From Lampris incognitus (taxonomy: Eukaryota; Chordata; Actinopteri; Lampriformes; Lampridae), in contig NC_079230.1 of the NCBI RefSeq assembly GCF_029633865.1, positions 30,656,666 to 30,720,665 on the forward strand: a DNA stretch of 64,000 nucleotides. The letters run 5' to 3'. The position numbers were made by a program, and so were the translations under genes. Positions 40,973-52,685 of the stretch are shown here, in pieces. The notes under the pieces are model-generated. The model worked only from the letters and a program-made list of their open reading frames with translations. It was not told the origin of the DNA and made no database searches. How positions within the stretch are numbered: position 1 is the first letter of the stretch; the number at the start of each line of letters is the position of its first letter.

Positions 40973-42476
40973 ATGGTGAAAATCTTTGTCGGTAATCTTG
41001 CTTCGAGCACCACGGTGGAGGAGTTGCGCGAGCTCTTCACTCAGTATGGTAAAATCACAGAATGTGATATTGTCAAGAACTATGGCTTTGTGCACATGAA
41101 CAACATGACTGAAGCAGAAGAGGCCATCCGCAACCTCCATCATCATGAGCTGAATGGTGAGCGAATGAATGTGGAGATGAGCAAAGGGAGACCCAAGTCC
41201 ACCACCAAGCTGCATGTCAGCAATCTTGGTGAGGGTGCCACCAGTGACGATCTGCGGACGAAGTTTGAGGAGTTTGGCACCGTTGTGGAGTGTGACATAG
41301 TGAAGGACTATGCCTTTGTTCACATGGAGCGAGTGGAGGATGCCATGGAGGCCATCAGTAAGCTGGACAACACAGCCTTCAAAGGTGAACTCTCGGGCAA
41401 GGGAAAGCTTGTAGTCTGTGCTATCTTTAAATACGAATTGGAAAGCTGTTAAATCGGCACAGAAGTCACGTGATGAGTAACCAATTGCTGATTTTCCACA
41501 TAAACAGAAACAATGGATAACGTTATAAACCTTAAGTGTCAAGACGGCGCCAAACAATCAGTTGTAAAATTGGGCTAATAAGATCTATTACCATCGGCAT
41601 TATAAGCGGTCAGTAGGCAGTGGCTTCAGGGGGTTTCGCCACGCTCAGTGATGTCGGTGAAGTTAATGAAACGTTTTTGTAGTCGTTAGAACCCTTTCGT
41701 GTCAGAACCCAACGGTCTCATGCGTGTCTTCTCTCTCCTCAAAAGGCAAGCTGATGAACGTACAGCTGTCCACCAGTCGGCTTCGCACTGCCCCGGGAAT
41801 GGGAGATCAAACCGGCTGCTATGTCTGCGGGAGACAGGGTCACTGGTCGAAAGACTGTCCAGTCGGTCGGAACGGTAGCCACAGTGACGGCATGATGGGT
41901 CGCAGCAACCGGGTCCTCCCTCGGGGTCCCCCAGGTTATGGCAGGGGTGGCTACGGAATGGCCAGGGTTCCAGGATCTGAATATATTGGTGGCTCTGCGT
42001 ATAGTCGAGCTAGTTACCTGAGTGGTCTGCCGCCTCCACCTCGTAGACTAAGCTATGGGGCTGAGATGGGTGATAGGTACGCAAATAGAGCAGCAGGCTC
42101 CTATATTGATCGTGATCGCTATAATAGTAGTGTTGACTATTATGAGAAGTACAGAGCACGTCCTTATGGCACAAGCTATTTCGAGGAACGCCGTCTCTCC
42201 TATTTCCCCCCTCCCCCACCCCCTTCTTCCTCCCTTTCAAGGCTCTCCTCCAGCATAGATCCATATGACCGTCGGACACTGCCTCCACCTTCATCGGCCA
42301 CAGCTGCAGCCGCTTACTATGCTCGGGACCGCAGCCCAATCAGACGAGTACCAGTCACCTCAGCAAGTTACACCTACGAGCACTCACCCATCTCGACTGT
42401 GTCCGGCACCAGAAGTTCATCCTATGGCGCCGTGCGAGCCAAGGACACTTACGCAGCACGCTATACGCCTTACTAA
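40973..42476 (+). CDS. rbm4: RNA-binding protein 4 family, upstream paralogue
   Basis: Nuclear-cytoplasmic RNA-binding protein controlling alternative splicing and translation. Coding exons are 40973-41384 and 41746-42476 (380 residues). RRM1 spans about residues 2-70 (RNP2 KIFVGNL, RNP1 KNYGFVHM) and RRM2 about 79-145 ([15 protein letters not shown]). A CCHC knuckle [14 protein letters not shown] at 162-175 follows the highly conserved [14 protein letters not shown]. The C-terminus is Tyr/Ser/Pro-rich with a DRSPIRRVP segment, like vertebrate RBM4 but without long alanine runs. The splice join is phase 1 (AAAG|GTGAAC to AAAAG|GC). The 3' end of exon 1 is unusually similar to the downstream paralogue. 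Which copy equals which mammalian RBM4/RBM4B cannot be told. Confidence 0.95.
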
Positions 42477-44880
42477 AGCTGTATTGCCAAGGTGAGCTGG
42501 ATAGAATGTCAGTTTGATTGATCTTCATAACTTTTCCTGTCAAAAAATTGCTTGAATGGGGACTGGGATGTAAAATACCTTTTAATATCGATTTTCAAAC
42601 ATTGAATCTGTTCGACCTGCGATTGATGACACCAAACTCAGATTTACAAAAAGGGAATACTCTGCTTTCTTCCTAGGTGTGTTTGTGAACTGCAGGACTT
42701 TTCCTTTGCCGCCATTTCCCTTGAGCCGCATGATTTCATCGATCTAAGGGGTGTGCCACAAAACAAAGTGTACAAGATGCCATGGGAAATAGGCTTGGGC
42801 ATCTTCCTTCTTAGGTGCCAGTTAGCATCTTAGGTGCCAGTTGCCTGCAGATGAATTGTCCTTTAATTCATGATATAAACCGATACTCACATACTTATTT
42901 TATAGTTTTCAAAAAGGATTATTTGAAATTTTGAACTGCACTGTTTGTATGACTTTAATGTACAAATTGATAATTTTCTCGCTTGCTCTCGGGGTTTTCA
43001 ATTCATTTCTTAATGACGTGTCTCACCATTTTGTGTTTCTTTCTCATGAAGCAGATTGTTAAATGAAATTTTTAAGTAAAGGTAGTTGAGACTTATTTTT
43101 TTATCAAAGAAAGTTGAATCAATTCATCTGGACGCAACGTTTATTGACGAGACACGTTTCATCACTCATCTAAGTGACCTCATCAGTCTCAGCTGACTGC
43201 AGGTATCCCCACCCTTATAAACAATATAGTGACTGCAGGTACCCCCCCACCCTTGTTAACAATACAGTGACTGCAGGTACCCCAACCTTATAAACAATAT
43301 AGTGACTGCAGGTACCCCCCCACCCTTGTTAACAATACAGTGACTGCAGGTACCCCCACCCTTATAAACAATACAGTGGCATAGCGACCCAAACCAACGA
43401 CCAGTTTCTTATGCAAATATGAGAGTGACCATTAACTAGAGTTATAATGGCCATGTGGACTAGTCACAGGATTGGGGAATAGTCGCAATCACATCATTGT
43501 AAGATGGTGAATGATGTACGCGTAGCCCCCCCCCCCCCCCCCCAAGTTCAGTGATGGTCTTTCCCTCTTTAATGGTCACGGTAATATGCATCTGAAACTG
43601 CTTGTTGGTTTCAGTCATGCCACTGTATTGTTTATAAGGGTGGGGGTACCTGCAGTCACGGTAGTGTTTATAAGGGTGGGGTACCTGCAGTCACGGTAGT
43701 GTTTATAAGGGTGGGGGTACCTGCAGTCACGGTAGTGTTTATAAGGGTGAGGGTACCTGCAGTCACGGTAGTGTTTATAAGGGTGGGGGTACCTGCAGTC
43801 ACGGTAGTGTTTATAAGGGTGGGGGTACCTGCAGTCAGTTGAGAGTGGAGAGGTCCCTTAGATGATGATGAAACGTATCTGTCAATAAAAGTTGTATCCA
43901 GTTGAACTAATACACCTTTCTTTGATTTTCTTACTTGGACTATTGAGCATGCATTAAAAAAAAGTATTTTTTTATGTTTTTGCCCCCCCCCCCCCAAAAA
44001 AGAATAACTTCACTAAAATTTACTTGTTTTGGAGAGTGATTATTCATTAGGGTGCTAAGCGCAAAATGCCTACTTTTACTGTTTTTTCACCCCTCAAACT
44101 CGTCCTTTGAACATTGTGGCCCAACTGCATGGGTATGGATTAATTCTAGATGGACTGAAAACGTTTATACCAATGGTCCACATTGAATATTGCATTTTCA
44201 CCAAAAAGAAGACTTGTACGTCATGCAACTAGCATCTCTGGTTAATATTTTGCATTGAAGCTGATGCCACTATGTTCTCTTACTTTGGTTTGCTATCTGC
44301 TTAAATGACAAAACATCGTCAGAGCAAACATTCCAGGCTTTTGATGTTTCTTTTATTTGTTACTTTTTTTTTTTTAATTGAATTTTTGTGACCTCTGAAA
44401 ATTGATCAGTCATCCCCATTGGTCAGTTGTTCTCTAGTCGGAATGCTTTATTTCTTACTATTTTAGACTATTTGAATTCCATGTAGTGGCACCAAAACCA
44501 GTATATAGGCTGACGTGTACAGTTTCCCAGCAAAATAGCATCAACTATGTGGGCCTTGACTAGTTTTGTCCCCCTCTCAACGTTTCAAACTTTGCCTGAT
44601 GCTAACAGCAGAAATGTTACGTAGCATTGACCTTTAGCCCATGATGGATGGATGGAAAGCATCCATGCAATACAGCAGTAGCAGGTGAAAGGCTGAACTC
44701 AGGGCTTGGCCTGTACGTGTGTCATGAAATGCTTGTGTTGTTTGTTAGGGGTGCCTTTGTTAGTTTTGAACCTGGTTGGAGTTCAAGTTTGTATTTTTCA
44801 TACCAGCTGAAATAGTCACATCATACAGTACTGTCAAAAGTGCATATGGTTTTTAATAAACCCAGTTATTTTGGTGACAC
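42477..44880 (+). terminator. rbm4: First rbm4 gene: 3' UTR with probable intron and poly(A) signals
   Basis: Fifteen bases after the stop is a strong donor CCAAG|GTGAGC (intron from 42492), with acceptor TTTCTTCCTAG at 42676, giving a 185-bp 3'-UTR intron. Candidate poly(A) signals are AATAAA at 43884 (inside a MITE) and at 44855. Remaining sequence is AT-rich and noncoding. Confidence 0.55.
43104..43935. mobile_element. MITE with inverted ends and tandem internal repeats
   Basis: Ends of about 85 bp are inverted copies (left TATCAAAGAAAGTTGAATCA and CGTTTCATCACTCATCTAAG; right matching when reversed). Inside each end is a tandem array of a 40-odd-bp unit containing GTGACTGCAGGTACC, three to five units on the left and six on the right in opposite orientation. 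No transposase. It lies in the probable 3' UTR of the first rbm4 gene. Confidence 0.8.
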
Positions 44881-44884
44881 CCTG

Positions 44885-46080
44885 AATATTTTAATGCTTC
44901 AAACTTGATTTGGATTGGTCTCCTCTAGTCTATGGGGGAGAATGTTGTCCTACCCCCTGATGAAAATAATGTTAAAATCCCTCATGTATTTCTCACAAGT
45001 GAAAGACTCCAGCAATTCCAGCTGATTAATTTGAACAGAATTTAAAGTGATCTTGGAGTAATATTTGCCCAGAACACTTTTTTTTAAATGAAAACATTGT
45101 TAAAATAGATTCTAATCCTGTGATGAAAGGTTCTTGCTGAGAAAAGCGAGACAGAAATGCTCGATGGAAGATGTTCCACATATTTGTCTTTTCATATGAG
45201 CAGTCTAGTATACGTGTAGTCGTCAGTGGTGGCTGCTAATGACATTAACTCGTGGGTTGGTTAATAGGTCATGTGCCCATTTTTATGTTCATACTTCATA
45301 ACCGTGCAGCGGTAAGAAGGCCACTGTGGAACTTGGTAACAACTTGGCTGTCATATCCCAGAAGTTCTGCATTGCCATAATTGGGCCTATTTACAGTTAT
45401 GACATCAGCGGGCCATATCTCCACAGTGCTGCAGTAAACTGTACTGTTTGGTCTGCACATAATCTAACCCTGGCTATCATACATGGAGGGACAGCGTGGA
45501 TTAATAATGGACAAATCCTGTCTGTTGTTGCATTATGTGCCTGTGTACAAAATGCTACTGAAAAACCGTTCCTTATTCGGAGTGCATGTAGCTGATGCCT
45601 CCCTTAGCCTAAAAGAATGGGGTGATTATGGGTGAGTTGTGGCAGTGTCTCTGTGGGGCAGTTATGGCGTTAAACAGGTGATCTGTTACTCCAAGCCGCT
45701 GTAAATCTCTTTCGTAAGGGATTAATATGGTTTCAGACAGGTTCCAATATAAAGTTATTGAATGTCTGGTGAATCCTGTCGTCTGGAAGTAACTTTTTTT
45801 TATTGGCAATGTGACATTAAATCTTACCCGAGGTGCCCCCGCATGCGCACACATACAAAGCAACATGACAAACGAGATAGTTTGAGCTGGCTCTCTGAGA
45901 GCAGACGGTGAACTGGCGCACTTGTCTGTGTGTTAAGCATGACTGTTGGGCTAAAGCAGTGTATCGTTAATGCTGAAACCTTCCCACAGAGATCATAAAA
46001 GTCCTGTCTCACATGCTTAGTTTTCCCGCGGAAGTCTCGACGGATGTGACGTAGGCTTCAGTTTTGCCGCGCCTTTGCGA
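44885..46080. other. Intergenic sequence between the rbm4 genes, nothing recognised
   Basis: AT-rich, with no gene, RNA or repeat family recognised. Confidence 0.45.
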
Positions 46081-46099
46081 GTCTTCCGGTCCTGGCCTT

Positions 46100-46860
46100 C
46101 GGTCAAGTCAATGTATTTATTTATTGGTATATATCACAGATGTGCCTCAGTGGGCTTTACAGCAGCACAGCATCCTGCCCCTAGACCCTCGCGAGTCTCC
46201 CGTGTGTGCACGTGCAAGTCGGTTCTCCTCCCAGCTCTCCATGGCGATGGCGGTCCCCCTCATCACATTTCCTTTTTATATGTCTCATAAATCCACATTT
46301 ATTTTTACACGACGGTGCTGGTCGCGTGGCTTGGGTCCTGCACTGTCCCGGTGGCATCTGGACACTGCTTGGCATCCTGCGCATCATATTCATACATGTT
46401 ACAAGTCCATTATAATTCCCTTTATCCGCCTTCAATGTTGTATTGTGGAAACACAGCATCCTTTGCACGTTGTCCGTCTTGGGAGAGAGAGAGATCCCTG
46501 CTCTTGCTCTCCCTGAGGTTTCTTCCTATAAAAAAACCCCCAAACCCTGAACAGGGAGAGACCTCGGGGAGAGGGGTCTCTCTCTCTCTCCCCCAGGACG
46601 GGACAATGGACGCGTCTACACAGTTGACAGAATGCAGCATTGCAAGAGGACAACAGAACATGTAATGGGAGATAAACGAAGACTATGAGGAGGATGCCAA
46701 GCAGTGTCCAGACACCACCAGGACGACCCAGGACCCGAGCCACGTCACCATGGAGACCTGACAGGACAGACTGCACATGCACACGGGGTGGGGGGGGGGA
46801 CGCGTCACACCCCTCACGCACAGGGGAAGAGAAAGGAGAAGACGTCATTCAGTGAGGGAA
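46100..46860. mobile_element. Foldback repeat with about 55-bp arms
   Basis: The arm near 46336-46384 (GGTGGCATCTGGACACTGCT, TGGCATCCTGCGCAT) is the reverse complement of 46690-46745 (AGGATGCCAAGCAGTGTCCA, CCAGGACGACCCAGGACC). Between them lies a GAGAGAGAGATCC...GGTCTCTCTCTCT hairpin and a CCCTGAGGTTTCTTCCTATA phrase known from fish retroposons. Boundaries and class are uncertain. Confidence 0.5.
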
Positions 46861-47339
46861 GGGAACAGCTTGCAGTAGTCGATCCCCTATAATGTCGGCA
46901 GAGGCGCTTGGTAAATGCGTTTAGACAGAAACGGCCGCCACGGAGCACAGGTCGTGGGATACTGAACGTAAAGGCACACAAATGCAGGTTAAGGCACACA
47001 AAAAAAAGACGAGTTTTAAGGTTGGGGGTTTTCAAACAGGCGGCGGGCAGGTCGTCGTTCCACAAGAACGGGGGCCCCCCGGTGGAAAAGGCCCTGCCTG
47101 CCTGCTGACTTCTTCTCAACTTTGGATATACACACACGGTGTCCCTCCCACCGAGCCAAAGAGGGAGCGCCCCTAGCGGTCACGGAGGGAAAAAAATCCT
47201 CATTTCTCCCTTGACCAAATTTCGACAAACGATTACAAATTCATACCGCCACAAGTGAGAAACACGGTTGCCTCGATATCGTCACACAGCCTAATTATTA
47301 TTATTATTTTTAAAAACGCCCCGACTTGTGGTTAATTCA

Positions 47340-47534
47340 AGCCAGTTAGCGCGGACGTGGGAACGCCACCGGCCGGAGAGCGACTCCCCCTCACTTCCGT
47401 CCCCACGGTGATGGTGCTCTGCCGCGCTAGCTGCTCAAGGTGCACTGCTAGCATAGCACACTGGAAGCCGTTAGCCGTCTGCTCCGAGCCGCCATTTCAC
47501 GCATCCAGGGTCGCGCTGCTCATTGTAACGTTAC
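47340..47534 (+). promoter_or_regulatory. rbm4: Second rbm4 gene: CpG promoter and noncoding exon 1
   Basis: CpG-rich sequence with GAGCCGCCATTTCACGCATC (47485-47504), sharing GCCATTTCAC with the first gene's promoter. It ends at a donor GTTACAG|GTACGG (GT at 47535). The coding exon is entered through TTTTTTTATAG at 48688. CpG-rich sequence continues to about 47990. Confidence 0.55.
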
Positions 47535-48705
47535 AGGTACGGACAAAACCGCCGGCCGCGGTGAACGGGGGCGTCGTCGAGTAAAGGGGAATATACTGGG
47601 TCGGGCTAGAACGACTCCCGTTTTCGCCCGAAGTCGCTTTACCGTTGTGCGGGCTAAATGTGCAAAATTTGGCCAGCGGATTTGCTACTAGCTTAGCGTT
47701 AGCTGTTGCGTGTGGTGGGGGTCCCCCACTCCTCGCCACGGAGGACTTGCGGCGACGCAGGCCAACGTATAGCCGGCATTGTGATGTGTGGCGTGTGAGG
47801 AATGTGCGTGATGAGGTTGCCTCGGCTTCTTCGCTTATCGATCGTGCTTACTGGCGGTAACGGGGCCTATACGGTGCGCGGCCTTGGGCTCTACGTGGGT
47901 TTCTGCATGCAGGCTGAGCGTCGCGCGTCTCTGCGTGAATGTGGAGGAATCGAACCCGCGACACCGCGTACGCGCTGTGCAGCATATTGTGTGTTGACGA
48001 TATTTCAACACAAAGCAGCCTCGGGTATTGCATAGATAGGAGCTTGGGACAGCAGCCTACAAAATGTCAGTCGTGTTCGTGCAAATAAACATGCCATCAT
48101 TGGGTGCAGACAATGAGGTGCACCGTGCTACCGGCTGACCGCAGCCCGGAGCCTCCACAAGTGCAGACCTCGCACCGTTTCCTCGACCAGGAGCCATTTA
48201 CTCAACAGTTGCGAACAAGCTGTCCCCTCGAACCTAAGATGAAATGGGACAATGGGTTCTCTCTGAGGCGGAGCCATGATTTAAAAATCAACTTCAATGA
48301 AATCGAGCTATCTTAGGGTTGCAATAGAAAAACAGCTTTTCTGCACAAGAGAAGTGATATATATTGAGCCCCCCCCCCCACCACCACTATATTTTTTGGT
48401 TCCCAATTGTGGTAATTCACTACGAAGTGTGCTAATCTTACTGTTAACGATGACGTCACAGATCAGGTGTCTGACTTTGTTACCTCATGGCAAGCATTGT
48501 GTATGAAGCAACGTTTTACTTTGACCTTTCATATCATAATATTGTCAATTCTGATTCAGCGTACACTTTAAACTGATCACACTTTTTAATCAAGGGCCAT
48601 AATAGTTTCTATTAAGTGACTGTTCATTCGTGATTGTAGTCTCTGCTTTTAAAAACTTGTTGTTCCTTTCATTTCTTTTTTTTATAGTTAAATTGAAGCT
48701 CCACA

Positions 48706-50339
48706 ATGGTGAAAATATTCATTGGGAACTTGTCACCAGAAACGACAACAACTGACCTTCGCTCGCTCTTCTCCCAGTATGGCAAGATTGCAGAATGTGA
48801 CATTGTCAAGAATTTTGGCTTTGTGCACATGGATAGCAAAGCTGAGGCGGAGGAAGCCATACGCAACCTCCACCAATATGAGCTGAATGGCCAGCCCATG
48901 AACGTAGAACTAAGCCGTGGCAAATCCAGAGCTTCCACCAAGCTACATGTTGGCAACATTGCCTGCACCAACCAAGAGCTGCGGGCCAGGTTTGAGGAGT
49001 TCGGCACTGTGTTGGAGTGTGATATAGTGAAGGACTACGCCTTTGTTCACATGGAGCGAGTGGAAGACGCCATGGAGGCCATCAGTAAGCTGGACAACAC
49101 AGCCTTCAAAGGTGAACTCTCAGGCGGGTTGTAATGGGAATCTTACTTGTCATATTAGCTCTACATTATTAGGGATGAGTAACTTTGTCTCCTGTGAATT
49201 AACAGGAAAGTTATGGATACATCACAGGTAAGTCAGACGAGAAAATTTAAGAAATAAAGGTAAGACTGAGAAAGTGTATAAGAAGACGTTAACAGCCTTT
49301 ACAGATTGCTTAAAATTAAGTGTAGAACGTATTAGGCTTAATATAAAACTTAATTTTCTAGAAACGAGATAAAGCCCTGTTCCGATACCCATCCGATACA
49401 ATTTGAAGACACCTTTAGACCAGGCAGGAAGTGTCGGTATTTATTTATCAAGGATTTCTCAGGCATAATCCATTATGCGTCTTTTCTTTTTAAGGCAAAC
49501 TGATGAGCGTGAAGCTTTCGACTAGCCGCCTGCGTACTGCGCCGGGAATGGGAGAGAGATCGGGTTGTTATCGTTGCGGGCAGGAAGGCCACTGGTCCAA
49601 AGAGTGCCCCCTAGACCAAAATGGCTACCACAGAAACGGCTCAGAGCCAAAGTCTGGCGGATACAGTACCTTGAGATTTGGCGGGCGTGGTCACGGCCGG
49701 GGTTATCAACAGGGCTTCAGTGGCGATCCAGATTATGGTGACAGCTATGCTCCTGTACATGCTTTTTCCCGGGGTTCCGGTCACAGCAATGTGGCAGGGT
49801 ACGGCAGGGGTGCAGGCTTCGAAGGTGCTATGAATTACGGGGCTCCCCCAGGTTACGGCATAAACGCTTCTGCTGAACATAGCATGGCTGGAATGTATGG
49901 CAATGAGGCTGCATACGGGAGCAGCAACTCGATGTATGGCGCGGTACCAGCCTACCCGGTGCGACGGTCGTCTTTTGAGAACAGGGATCCTTATGGGGTC
50001 GTGGACCTCTACGAGAAGTACAGGGCTAATCCATACGGAGGCAATTATTTTGAGGAATGCCCCGCTGTGTCGTTGCCAGCTCCAACATCTTCCTCGACCG
50101 CTGTAAAGCGGGAACGTCTGCCACCCACTAGCCTTGACCCTTATGAGCACCCTCCTCCACCAGCACTTATGTCCACATACTACGCACGTGAGCGGAGTCC
50201 GATCCGGAGAGTCCAGTCTGAGGCAAATGGGTTTAGGTTTGAGCAGTCGCGCCTCTCCCCAACAACCTCTGTCCCGAGAAGTTCGGCTTATGAAGTTCCG
50301 CGGGATCCCTATGCTGAGCGGGCGCGCTATCCATACTAA
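48706..50339 (+). CDS. rbm4: RNA-binding protein 4 family, downstream paralogue
   Basis: Coding exons 48706-49111 and 49495-50339 give 416 residues. RRM1 has KIFIGNL and [11 protein letters not shown]2 has KLHVGNI and KDYAFVHM. The CCHC knuckle [14 protein letters not shown] is at 160-173 after [14 protein letters not shown]. The C-terminal half differs from the upstream copy by a Gly/Tyr-rich insertion ([22 protein letters not shown]) but both share a YEKYRA(R/N)PYG(T/G)xxFEE block, a DPY motif and an (D/E)RSPIRRV motif. The intron is in the same phase-1 position as its neighbour. Same strand, about 6 kb apart: a tandem duplication as also seen for RBM4/RBM4B in mammals. Confidence 0.95.
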
Positions 50340-51345
50340 CCCTTCTCCTACACTGCCAGGTGAGAGCTAAACAGCTTTCTCAGTGATTAAGAAAGCCCAA
50401 GCTCCATTGATAAACTAAAAGTGGAGAATTAGATGTCTGATAGTCCATTTCTTAGATAAAGTCCAAGGTAAGAGTTAGTTCTTTGTCCATATGAGGTGTC
50501 TGGGTAATAAAAATAACAAAACCACAATCAAATTTGCTGATCAGTATTGCTAAGAGCATGCCATAAAGGTCTATTTTTTTTAACAGATAAATGGATTTAT
50601 GTTGTGGTACACTGCTATTCCAAGTGGTGCCCCAGTATTCAGGACAACTAACTTTCAGTTGACCACCTTTTATTACTTTTTTGGGTGCTGTTGCTATGTC
50701 CAACTCTGGAAAAGCTCACATCTTAAGTAGACTTCTTATTATGAGTTATACATAACATGATCGTCAGTTACTTTATGATGTTTATTCTGTTTTCTCAACA
50801 CTGAATGTAGATTGTGCATTCACTACTTAAATTACAATATGAATAAACCATTAACTGCATGATGCATGTTTTTACATGGTTTCATGACCAGCTTCATGAG
50901 ATCAAATCAGTTTTCCACTATTTTACAAGAGAACTTAAGGAATCAGTTGAGGATGACCTGATGCATACTACCAGTTCACAAGGGAATCATTTGGGTAGGG
51001 GAAACTGAATTTTATATTGTTTGTCTTTGCACCTTTGTGTCAATATTTGTCCAGATATGAACTGACAGAATAAACAAACAAAAAAACAAAAAAAACAGCT
51101 ATTACTTGGGCTTCATTAGCAGAAATGATGTATAAACCTGAATTATCATGAATCTTATGTAGTAGAAATTTTCTTCTTTTTCTTTCAACACCAGAGGAAT
51201 AACGTTTGTATGGTTTTACAAAAAGGCTTTGTTTTATTTTATATTGAAAGTGACCTCGGTGGCCTCTGCTGTCTGTCTTGATTTTATAATACAATTTAAC
51301 TGTTCAGACTCATCTGTATCTTAATAAAACTTTAACTGAAAAGAT
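50340..51345 (+). terminator. rbm4: Second rbm4 gene: 3' UTR with probable intron and poly(A) signals
   Basis: Twenty bases after the stop is a donor CTGCCAG|GTGAGA (intron from 50360). A good acceptor TATTTTTTTTAACAG ends at 50586. AATAAA occurs at 50842-50847 and 51323-51328. The donor position mirrors the upstream paralogue, which supports a shared 3'-UTR intron. Confidence 0.55.
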
Positions 51346-51550
51346 TTTCTGCAAGTGCTGCTTTTATGGAACACAAATTCCTCTGGCCCATGAGAATACA
51401 TATATTCTGCAAGTCTTGTCGTTAGGATCAGACAATGTGGACTTGAGGGTTCTAGTTTCCAATGAAGTTGGAGGATGGGAAGTGGAAAAAGTCCATTTGC
51501 TTGCCACAAGAAAAAAAAAAAAGAAGGTCTGGGTAATAATGATGCTGATC

Positions 51551-51678
51551 CATGCACCCATTAAACAAACCGCCTATCCTGCTCTCGGGGTGGCGGGGAT
51601 GCTGGAGCCTATCCCAGCAGACACTGCGCGGCAGGCGGGGGGGGGGCACCCTGGACAGGCCGCCACGGGGCCATGGTA
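51551..51678 (-). mobile_element. SINE family B, 3' fragment
   Basis: Reverse complement of the family-B 3' end: CCTATCCTGCTCTCGGGGTG, ATGCTGGAGCCTATCCCAGC and CCCTGGACAGGCCGCCACGG, with an internal G9 run. Confidence 0.75.
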
Positions 51679-51829
51679 AAACCTAATGTATTTCAAACTG
51701 ACCCAATGCAAATGTAGGATGAGTGTCAACATATTGCTGGCTTATCTGGTGGTGGTAGACACGGGCTGACTCTCAAAAGCAAATCTCTCTTAACTAAAAC
51801 GATACCGAGCGACGTCCTCGGCATCCATT

Positions 51830-52430
51830 ACTTTAGCTAAAAGGACGAGTTCTTGATTTTTACCGCAGAAGTGTGGGCAAAGGTTTCTCCAATACCGAAA
51901 TCTGAATGAAACTGACAAAAGAGTTCAGGGACCAACATGCGCTGCGCCTTCCGCGGCCCAGCGGGCGTTCTTGCTCCCACAATGCACCGCGGCATTTCAA
52001 ATCCGCCCATGATAGGATCCGCGCATAACCCGGAGTCTGACGGCGCAGCGTCTGCACACGTGGACTTGTGGACGGTCACGTCTTCGTCAAGTGTGGCTCA
52101 AACGGCTATTCGCCCTGTCGGGCGGTGTTTGAGTTGTGCTTGTTACCGCGGTGCAGTAATTCGGGGAAGCTTGTTAAGCTAAACGCTAAGCGGTTGCTAG
52201 TTCCCCCTTCCGCATCACTTGCCCGCACGTCACACAGGACTCGGGGACGTCGACAAAGCGGCCGACCTACGATGGATCCTCCCATGAAGAGAGACGTGTT
52301 GCATAAAGATTGTACCTTCTTGTGGGTTGAGTTGTACGACCCCCCCCCCCCCGTTGCCAAATCCACACGACACGACTCCCAGAGCCGTCCGCTCGCCGAG
52401 CTGTTCACGCTACACGCAAAACTGGCTGTC
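51830..52430. promoter_or_regulatory. Orphan CpG-rich, promoter-like block with ZNF143-like site
   Basis: CpG-rich sequence contains TCCCACAATGCACCGCG at 51975-51991, a full match to the ZNF143/THAP11 core pattern TCCCANNATGCNNNGCG. That site is normally found close to transcription starts. No coding exon is recognised on either strand. A C11 run (52340-52351) and a long (CA)n (52466-52531) follow. Confidence 0.4.
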
Positions 52431-52461
52431 CTGTAATGGGGAATCATAAAGCCCTCATGGG

Positions 52462-52465
<4 letters not shown>

Positions 52466-52531
<66 letters not shown>
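52466..52531. repeat. (CA)n microsatellite
   Basis: About 33 CA units. Confidence 0.97.
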
Positions 52532-52533
<2 letters not shown>

Positions 52534-52632
52534 CCCGACAGAGGCGACTGGGTCACACGTCTCAAGACGTTTCACCAGGGGCATCCCCGACGAGTCCGTC
52601 TCAACCTCGGAACCAAGAGGTTACGTTTATTT

Positions 52633-52635
<3 letters not shown>

Positions 52636-52685
<50 letters not shown>

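Noticed and set aside
40880-41557. 225-codon minus-strand frame opposite the first rbm4 gene
   Set aside because: Antisense shadow of strongly conserved RRM codons; no independent domain.
45326-45595. 89-codon plus-strand frame between the rbm4 genes
   Set aside because: No domain, no splice or promoter context; ordinary chance frame.
47935-47990. Minus-strand tRNA-like T-arm (GGTTCGATTCC)
   Set aside because: No matching acceptor stem or anticodon arm could be drawn in the flanks; perhaps a SINE remnant or chance.
48669-49007. 112-codon minus-strand frame opposite the second rbm4 gene
   Set aside because: Same antisense shadow effect over the RRM exon.
52466-52531. CRISPR-like regular repeats
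   Set aside because: A vertebrate CA microsatellite with no spacers. None of the arrays in the window has repeat-spacer structure.
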